Assembly (NCBI RefSeq): GCF_026151205.1
Contig: NC_087079.1
Coordinates: forward strand, 15,376,445 to 15,440,444
Direction of reading: 5' to 3'
Length of the DNA stretch: 64,000 bases
Source: Bolinopsis microptera
Taxonomy: Eukaryota; Ctenophora; Tentaculata; Lobata; Bolinopsidae
The notes beneath the pieces were generated by a model, which saw only the letters and a program-made list of their open reading frames with translations, was not told the DNA's origin and did no database searches. A program made the translations under genes and the position numbers. Below are positions 56,878 to 64,000 of this stretch, one piece after another (position 1 is the first letter of the stretch; every line of letters begins with the position of its first letter).

Positions 56878-59800
56878 ATGCGAGAGATTATAGCATTCCT
56901 AGTTCTAGCTGTAATGGTCAGCGCTATGTACATAGAGGTAAATTATTGTATATTCGTAGTGTAGTTTCGGTATTCACTTTATATAATAACGTAAACAGTT
57001 TTAGGTGTTATAGGGTAACCTATTAATGCAGGGTTGGACATTATTGGGGCGGACCGAGTACATCAGTGTTGGGGTACATTCGGGCCATATTGAGATATTG
57101 GGGGCAGAATCATGTATATCATAATATTATGTAATAACATGTAATAGATGTAATGCAATTCTGCTTTAACTGTGCCCCGACTGAGACTTTTGCCTGAATT
57201 GTGCCTCAACTGATACTCGGTTCGTAAGATTTCCTAAACTGTGTCTAGATCATTAATCATGCATCGACAGATTATCGAATTACCCAATCTTAATTTCACA
57301 CATATTTTGATCATCTGATTTCAAAGTGTGATTCAATCGTAATTTCGATTTTTAGCGGCCAAGCTTTCGTGGCTGTTCTATAGAAATTTATTAAACTGAG
57401 TTTACAGCTAGTATACTGCCCCTTTTTGCAAAAAGGAAGTATCTGCAAAATCATCGTTTTGAGATAAAAGCATGTAAACTAGACCCGTTTCTGACGTTCA
57501 GCTGACTGTATCATGCTTTAAATTTTTGCTTGAATACATTAAGAATCGTCCAGGGTAACTTTTCTGAACAATTTTATTCCGATTATTTGAACCAATTTTT
57601 CATGAAAACGGGTTCCGTTTTCACTGCCAGAAAAAAATTTGACTGCCAAAGCGAGATACTTCCTTTTTGCAGATTTTCGACTACTTACTTCCTTTTTGCA
57701 GTGTTTTGGTATTCAACTATGTAGATGCTTCCCTACATAATACACTATTTTGAGTCATTATGCATGCTTAATTCGTGTTGAAAATAATGGTTTTTCAGTC
57801 CAAAATTATGAAAATATTAGACAATGAAACTCTGAAATATAATAGAAGGGGGGCTCATGTTTTTTGTCCGTTCGGTACCCTATATTTTCAAAACGGACAA
57901 AAAATAGAGCGGACAAAAACGGACAAAAACGGACAAAAAATAACAAAAATGGAAATAACAATTAGATGCTTCCTCCTCCTCTTCCTCCTCTTCCTCCTCC
58001 ACCTCCTCCTCCTCCTCCTCTTCCTCCTCCTCCTGGGTCCTCCTCCTGGGTCCTCCTCCTGGGTACTCCTCCTGGGTCCTCCTTCTGGGTCCTTCTCCTC
58101 CTTCTCCTCTTCAGTCCTTCTCCTCCTCCTCCTCAGTCTTCCTCTTCCTCCTCCTCCCTCTCAGTCCTCCTCCTCAGTCATCCTCCTCAGCCCTCCTCAG
58201 TCCTCCTCCTCCTTCTCCTCAGTCCTCCTCAGTCCTCCTCCTCCTCCTCCTCCTCCTGATCCTCAGTCCTCCTCCTTTTCATCCTCCTCCTCTTCCTCTT
58301 CAGTCCTCAGTCTTCCTCCTCAGTCCTCATCCTTCTCCTTAGTCCTCCTCCTCCTTAGTCCTCCTCCTCCTCAGTCCTCCTCCTCTGTCTCCCCCAGTCC
58401 CCCTCCTCCTCCTCAGTCCTCCTCCTCTGTCTCCCCCAGTCCCCCTCCTCCTCCTATTCAGTCCTCCTCCTCCTCAGTTCTCCTCAGTCCTCCTCCTTCT
58501 CAGTCCTCTTCCTCCTCCTCCTGGGTCCTCCTCCTGGGTCCTCCTCCTCCTCCTCCTGGGTCATCCTCCTCCTCTTCCTCTTCAGTCCTCAGTCCTCCTT
58601 CTCAATCCTCATCCTTCTCCTTAGTCCTCCTCCTCCTCAGTCCTCCTCCTCTGTCTCCCCCAGTCCCCCTCCTCCTCCCATTCAGTCCTCCTCCTCCTCC
58701 TCAGTTCTTCTCAGTCCTCCTCCTTCAGTCCTTCTCAGTCCTCCTCCTCCTCCTTCAGTCCTCCTCCTCGACTCCTCAGTCTTCCGCCTCCTCCTCCTCC
58801 TGGGTCCTCCTGGGTCATCCTGATCCTCCTCAGTCCTCTTCCTCCTCCCCTCCTCAGTCATCCTCCTACTCCTACTCCTTAGTCCGAGCTACTCCTCAGT
58901 CCTCCTCCTCCTCAGTCCTCCTCCTCCTCCTCATCAGTCCTCTCCTCCTAATCAATCCTCTTCACTAGTCCTCCTTCTCCTCCTCCTTCTCCTTAGTCCT
59001 CCTCATCCTCCTCATCCACCTCCTTCCCCCCTCATTCCTCATCAGTCATCCTCCTCAGTCCTCCTCCACCTCTCCTCCTCCTCCTCCTCAATCCCCCTCT
59101 TCAGTCCTACTCTCAGTCCTCCTCAGTCCTCATCCTCCTTCTCCTCAGTCCTTCTCAGTTTTACTCCTCCTCCTCCTCCCTCTCAGCCATCCTCCTCAGC
59201 CATCCTCCTCAGTCCTCCTCAGTCCTCCTCCTCATATTTCTCCTCAGTCCTCCTCCTCGTCAGTCCTCCTCCTCCTCCTCATCAGTCCTCCTCCTCATCA
59301 ATCCTCTTCACCAGTCCTCCTTCTCCTCCTCCTCCTTAGTCCTCCTCATCCTCCTCATCCTCCTCATCCACCTCCTTCCCCTCCTCATCATTCCTTACCA
59401 GTCATCAGTCATCCTCCTCAGTCCTCCTCCGCCTCCCCTCCTCCTCCTCAGTTCCCCTCTTCAGTCCTACTCCTCAGTCCCCCTCAGTCCTCATCCTCCT
59501 TCTCCTCAGTCCTTCTCAGTTTTACTCCTCCTCCTCCTCCCTCTCAGAGTCTCAGCCATCCTCCTCAGCCATCCTCTTCAGTCCTCCTCAGTCCTCATCC
59601 TCCTCCTCACTCCTCCTCCTCATATTTCTCGGTTTCTCCTCAGTCCTCCTCCTCGTCAGTCCTCCTCCTCCTCCTCGTCAGTCCTCCTCCTCCTCCTCAT
59701 CAGTCCTCCTCCTCATCAATCCTCTTCACCAGTCCTCCTTCTCCTCCTCCTCCTCCTTAGTCCGCCTCATCCTCCTCATCCTCCTCATCCACCTCCTTCC

Positions 59801-61179
59801 CCTCCTCATCATTCCTCACGAGTCATCAGTCATCCTCCTCAGTTTTACTCCTCCTCCCCCTCCTCCTCAGTTCCCCTCAGTCCTCCTCCTTTGACATTTA
59901 CTGTTCACCCTGTTTGGTAATTAGGAAGTATCTGCAGGATGGCACTATGCCAAATTAGTAATCTCAAGGTTAAAATCTGCAATAAGGAAGTATCTTGAGA
60001 TGAGATTATGCAAAAAGGAAGTATCTTTAGTTGAAAAACACGCAAAAAGGAAGCAAGTACTGGAAATATGCAAAAAGGAAGTATCTTTGCAGTTACTTCC
60101 TTTTTGATTATCGTGAGTGATCAAATACTGCTAAGAATGGTGAAAATCGTGTAGATACTTCCCACTTTGAAATTTTAGTTACATCTGCTGTTAATAAGAC
60201 TTAGTTAGTAAAATAGAGCTCAGCGATACCTTTCCAACGGTGTATAGAACTCCATATTTTGAAAAATGTCACTTGCTTCCTTTTTGCAAATTTGGGCAGT
60301 ATAGTGCCTCGGCACAGAGTGGCTTAGGGTTACTGAAAAGGAGATAAGCACCTCAGGCCATCCCAACTTGCGGGAGAGACCTGCTCTTGTATCTTGTATC
60401 TTGTATCTTGTATCTTGTATCTTGTATCTTGTATCTTGTATCTTGTATCTTGTATCTAGTATCTTGTATCTAGTATCTTGTATCTTGTATCTTGTATCTT
60501 GTATCTTGTATCTTGTATCTTGTATCTTGTATCTTGTATCTTGTATCTTGTATCTTGTATCTTGTATTTTGTATCTTGTATTTCAGAGTGAAGAACGAGA
60601 CTCCACAGCTTTAGAGTCTGCAGATGAAGCCGGTCTTTTTGTCATCGTCGGCAAGAGGTTTGATAATTCAATATAATTGTATAGTGGATTTTAATAGAGT
60701 AGACTTTGCAAATTGCAACAGGGGACGACGAAATATATATAATCTAATTTGTGAAAAATGCAAACTCTTCCGGGCGACTAAATATTATATTATAATCTAT
60801 TTGTGAACAATGTGAACTCTTACAAACCGAACAACCAAACAAGTACATGTATCATAATATTATACTTAATAGATCGATATCACACTCATTAATGGTTCAG
60901 TTTTTAAAGTTAGGGCTTAGTAACATGTCTTAAGTGTTAAGTTATGTTGTCACGATGCTTGTCTCTGATCGTGTCACAATTAAGCTAATTACTAAGCTAA
61001 TTAATTAAACAATTACGTTAACAACTCTTCCACTCTCCAGAAGGTACTGGAAACCAACAAATGTTAAGCGCCGCTCTCGAAGAAACGGAAAAGAGCGAGA
61101 AGGAGCACCGGACCCTGGTATGGGAATAGAAGCTGAAGATGTCAAGGTCCACCAGATTGATACTGCGGAGACGGTATAA
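56878..61179 (+). CDS. Small predicted secreted or membrane protein with dibasic sites (3 exons)
   Basis: Exons 56878-56937, 60587-60657 and 61041-61179 join in frame to give 89 residues. Exon 1 is exactly a signal peptide or signal anchor: MREIIAFLVLAVMVSAMYIE. Exon 2 is acidic (SEERDSTALESADEAG), then GLFVIVGK. Exon 3 gives RRYWKPTNVKRRSRRNGKER and an acidic end, VHQIDTAETV. GKRR and KRRSRR are good prohormone or furin-type cleavage sites, and Gly before KRR could give C-terminal amidation, so a peptide precursor is possible. It could also be a type II membrane protein: the hydrophobic exon might be internal and follow the 39.9-45.1-kb exons, with GINS1 nested in an intron. An in-frame stop upstream of ATG supports a true start. 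No family recognised. Intron 1 is 3.6 kb and full of repeats. Confidence 0.5.
57412..60303. mobile_element. 2.9-kb TIR element carrying CT-rich satellite
   Basis: Ends TATACTGCCC then tttgcaaaaaggaagtatct-like words, inverted at the right (gcttcctttttgcaaa .. GGGCAGTATA). The word GCAAAAAGGAAGTATCT recurs in both orientations near both ends (57425-57700, 59925-60090). Nothing coding inside. Superfamily undecided; a TA target is possible. Confidence 0.6.
57966..59890 (+). repeat. CT-rich minisatellite (TCC)n / CAGTCCTCCTCC
   Basis: About 1.9 kb of tcctcc and cagtcctcctcc units with higher-order repeats: the block with catcctcctcagtcctcctc, catatttctc and tccacctccttcccc recurs at about 58980-59310 and 59340-59760. 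Long frames here (a Ser/Pro/Leu-rich 397-codon frame from 57775) are by-products of the lack of stops, not a gene. Confidence 0.95.
60386..60584 (+). repeat. (CTTGTAT)n heptanucleotide repeat running into a splice acceptor
   Basis: About 28 units, a few with single changes, ending cttgtatttcag at the acceptor of exon 60587. The repeat supplies the pyrimidine-containing tract of that acceptor. Confidence 0.95.
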
Positions 61180-61896
61180 TCTTAGTCAGGAGATCTTAGT
61201 GTAGAGTCAGTGCTGAGAAGCTGAGAGTAACCAGAGATGCACTGTTGGGACGTTTTTAGAACTCTTGCCTTGTGATGTTCATTTCATCTCCAATGATCTT
61301 ACTGGAATTGCATTTAAAGCGTGTTTTCATTGTATTTTTCTTCGGAAAGTAAAAGATTAATATCAAATTATTCAATACTATAATAGGCATGCCACACTGC
61401 GCTATATATTCCCAGGTGTGTTTTATATCTTACAATTTCAACTAACCCAACCAACTGCCCAGTTAATATTAAATAATGCTAGTTACAAGCCTAGAGCCTA
61501 GAATTGAATAGCGAAATTGAAATACTGAGATCAAAATCAGGCCGTTCTCAAATCGTAAAATATGTTATGTTTTATTTTTACATCAACTAATAATGATATG
61601 ATTGAGTAGGTACAGTTTATAGCTTTATAGATCATGCCTGGGCTATGGTGAGAGAGAATGGCTGTGATTTGTGAACTGATGGAGAAGTAACTCATTAGCT
61701 AAGTATGTGCAGGACTCTCGAGCTCCCAAATCCCAATTCCCATGTGTAAAGTAATGAGACCACATACTTATAATTTAAATAAGTAAATAAATGAAATATC
61801 ATCATGTAAGGTCACAATATCTGTCAAGAAAATAAAAAGATTCAATAAATTCATAAAGATATAAATAAGATATAAATTCATAAAGATATACATTTA

Positions 61897-63771
61897 TCAT
61901 AAAATAATATCGGTTCGTAATAGGTGTTCAGCAAAGACTACAGCAAACACATCCTCCTCAGATCCGAACAGTTTACCGTCACCGTTTCCATATTTCTGAA
62001 GGAAAATGAATTATAATTATCATCCCATGTTATTATTTGCATGCTTCTTTTGCTAAATATTTCTTTTATACAAAAGCATTTCTACAAGTTGTCACAGTAC
62101 CAATGCCACCACGAAAAAAAAAAACTAGCGCAAAAATCTTTAAATTATGTAATCAAGGCCAAGGGCCAAATCACTTTCCCAAAATATTTGCCATAATCAT
62201 ATTTTGTCATATTATTATAATTATTATAATAAATATATCGTAAGGCATTGGCCAACTGCACCATACCTCAACCAACTGGTTAGTGATGTTCTTGGAAAAG
62301 TTCCTTATCCGGATATCCCGTCCTTGTCGAGTTAGCTCCGCATAAGGTTTTGTTGGACCGAGGAGAATATTTGGCGTGGTGTGTTTGGAGAAGTTAAAAA
62401 CTGGGTCATCTTCAGGAGGAAGACTCAATTCACCTTTTGATTTCTCAACCTTTCTTAATTTTCTGCGCTGAAATTTGATGTATTAAATATATATATTGGT
62501 GCTTTTCAATACAAATAAACCGAGGACTTAATTAGTTTAAATTGGTATGTTATATTTCGTACATATTATAATGTAGTTATATATAATAAATAGTTGTTGC
62601 TTGCTTTCCCAAAGAGAGTGCTCAACTGCAGTTAATCATTTAAACTTTTAAAGCATTATATTTCGAAGTTCGAACAACAATCAAATTGTCGGTGAAACAA
62701 TCCGTTTCATAATATGTATAAAACAATACGAATCATCAGTGCATCGATGATTAGTATTGTTTTATAGACATTTTTCAATTGTTCGAAATATGTAGCCTAA
62801 TTGACTCAATTTATCTGAAAATAATCAATCAACTTAAAAATAAGTGAATATAAACTCAACATTCTCGTCTTATATCCTGATCACGAATATCAATCATGTT
62901 GGCCGTTACAAATCAACAGTCATTAATTAATTAATTAATTAATTAGAATTAACGACTTACATATTCGGTAATAGCAGTTGAAGCCAACTTCTCGACTCGT
63001 TTGCACACTTTAACTCCTTTCTCGTCCAAAAAAGCTGTTATTATTTGTTTTGGTTTAACTGTAACATACTCCGTCTTTAATTCGGCCTGCAGTGCAAGCA
63101 AAGCTGTACAGGTTAAAATGCAAGGTTTTCGCTTTCTTTTCTTTCCAATACTGAGTGTATCATTAGAAGGGTTGATAGAAAGACTTTCTGATTCTCCCCG
63201 AACAGAACGCTCACCTAAAATATTAGAATGTTGTTTATTAATTTAATATTCAGAACACCATATATTTTTATTTGGAGTCCTAATTAGATAGCCGTATATT
63301 AGGGTAAAATTGAGAAATGCAAGGATTTCTAAATGGTTATTCCAGGGGGTTGCCGATTGTGGAAAAAATATTTGGCCGATTCCAAAAAACTCTTCGGCTA
63401 CTATCAGGAAAGGGTCCAGACTTATTGACTAGAAATGTTCAGAAAGATTGAGATATAATAAGCTTTATAATTTAAATTATTAACTTACAAAGTGTATCTT
63501 AAAGTTTTTTTACTCACCCTGTGCTTGGCCTTACTTACCTTTAAACTTATCCTGTTCTAAATATAGTTGTTTGGTCTTTATTAATGGTTGTATGAAGACA
63601 GAGTATTATATATTATAGTCGATTATGTTTTGCAAATTGGTTAGCAAGATCAGTGCTTACCTCTAGAAATAGACTGCTGCTGGTAACTGTAATCTACAAA
63701 TTCAGCCCCATAGTCAGCAAGAGTCATATTAAATTCTGAGTCTGATTCTTCTGTTGCATCTTCCTGCTTGT
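61897..63771 (-). CDS. Unrecognised minus-strand gene, four last exons
   Basis: Exons 63771-63661, 63214-62961, 62467-62265 and 61995-61897 join in frame (phases 1, 0, 0) to a TGA at 61899-61897, about 221 residues. Sequence features in order: an acidic start (KQEDATEESDSEFN), LADYGAEFVDYSYQQQ, a basic KKRKRK stretch (nuclear signal type), KPKQIITAFLDEKGVKVCKR, RRKLRKVEKSKGE, LPPEDDPVFNFSKHT, then KYGNGDGKLFGSEEDVFAVV and FAEHLLRT. Hydrophilic, without membrane helices; likely nuclear or cytosolic. The 5' end continues to the right, beyond the LINE fragment or outside the window. I cannot name a family. Confidence 0.65.
62716..62769. repeat. Short hairpin in intron
   Basis: gtataaaacaatacgaatca pairs with tgattagtattgttttatag around a loop agtgcatc-like; about 20 bp with one or two mismatches. 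Outer flanks (tatttcgaa .. ttcgaaata) pair weakly, suggesting a small decayed fold-back element or hairpin RNA. Confidence 0.5.
62922..62946. repeat. (TTAA)n run
   Basis: attaattaattaattaatta beside the donor of exon 63214-62961. Confidence 0.9.
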
Positions 63772-63795
63772 CTGAATTATAATTATACGTGTTTT

Positions 63796-64000
63796 TAATT
63801 ATTATTTAATCTAAAATTTGGTTTGACCATATCTCCAATGATGAAGTTCTAAGGCGTGCTGGCGTAAAGTCTATAGACACTTTCATCGGTTCTGCTAGAC
63901 TACAGTGGTAAGGACATGTTGTAAGAATGCCAGAGACTAGGTTACCAAATCTTCTACTGGAGTGGAAACCTAACTATGGAAAACGATCGAGAGGGAGACC
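63796..64000 (+). mobile_element. LINE polymerase C-terminal fragment, cut by window end
   Basis: The frame reads DHISNDEVLRRAGVKSIDTF, SARLQW, one stop, GHVVRMPETRLPNLLLEW and GKRSRGRP, the ISNxExLRRxG .. RLxWxGHVxRM .. RGRP pattern of LINE C-termini. One in-frame stop shows that it is dead. Opposite strand to the preceding gene. Confidence 0.85.

Noticed and set aside
57775-58968. 397-codon frame rich in Ser, Pro and Leu
   Set aside because: Produced by a CT-rich minisatellite lacking stop codons; several other frames are open there too.
60368-60676. VSCILYL repeat protein
   Set aside because: Translation of the (CTTGTAT)n microsatellite; the last part overlaps a real exon in its own frame.

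Overview
The window is intron-rich, AT-rich animal DNA. It holds spliced genes with GT..AG introns of about 100 to 700 bases, an adhesion GPCR, a GINS-complex subunit, and many eukaryotic transposons (CR1/L2-like LINEs, a Penelope-like fragment, hAT, piggyBac, Mutator-like and Harbinger-type elements). The mix and the short introns fit an invertebrate, possibly a cnidarian or other early-branching animal, but the sequence alone does not settle the species.

Region 1 (1-22.1 kb, + strand) is one gene with its 5' end outside the window. It encodes an adhesion GPCR with a very long extracellular part of immunoglobulin-like modules, a four-cysteine hormone-receptor/Sushi-like module, a GAIN domain with a GPS motif, seven membrane helices and a lysine-rich tail. 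Bases 1-968 are nearly repeated at 6301-7277. The stretch between (about 969-5300) looks degraded or badly sequenced, and a 122-base G run at 9827-9948 is probably an assembly artefact.

Region 2 (22.1-31.6 kb) is mostly non-coding: a complete Mutator-type non-autonomous element with an 8-bp target duplication, a 5'-truncated LINE bracketed by TAG repeats, and a 53-bp tandem array. Region 3 (31.6-33.1 kb) is a small gene with a helical module like the N-terminus of Regnase/N4BP1 proteins. Region 4 (33.1-48.4 kb) is transposon-rich: a 360-bp fold-back, two elements with 8-bp target duplications, a piggyBac-type element holding a Mutator-type transposase piece, and a few exons of an unrecognised + strand gene (39.9-45.1 kb).

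Region 5 (48.8-53.9 kb) holds a Penelope-like fragment inside inverted repeats, a perfect 103-bp palindrome and a LINE with a long intact reverse transcriptase ORF. Region 6 (54.1-61.2 kb) has GINS1/PSF1 on the minus strand, head-to-head with a small + strand gene for a predicted secreted or membrane protein with dibasic sites. That gene's first intron carries a 2.9-kb TIR element full of CT-rich satellite and a heptamer repeat that runs into a splice acceptor. Region 7 (61.9-63.8 kb) is an unrecognised minus-strand gene, and the window ends in a LINE fragment.

The best candidates for something new are the receptor ectodomain, where a Trp/Cys-containing insert seems to split an Ig fold and one GPS disulphide is lost as a pair, and the small dibasic preproprotein-like gene.
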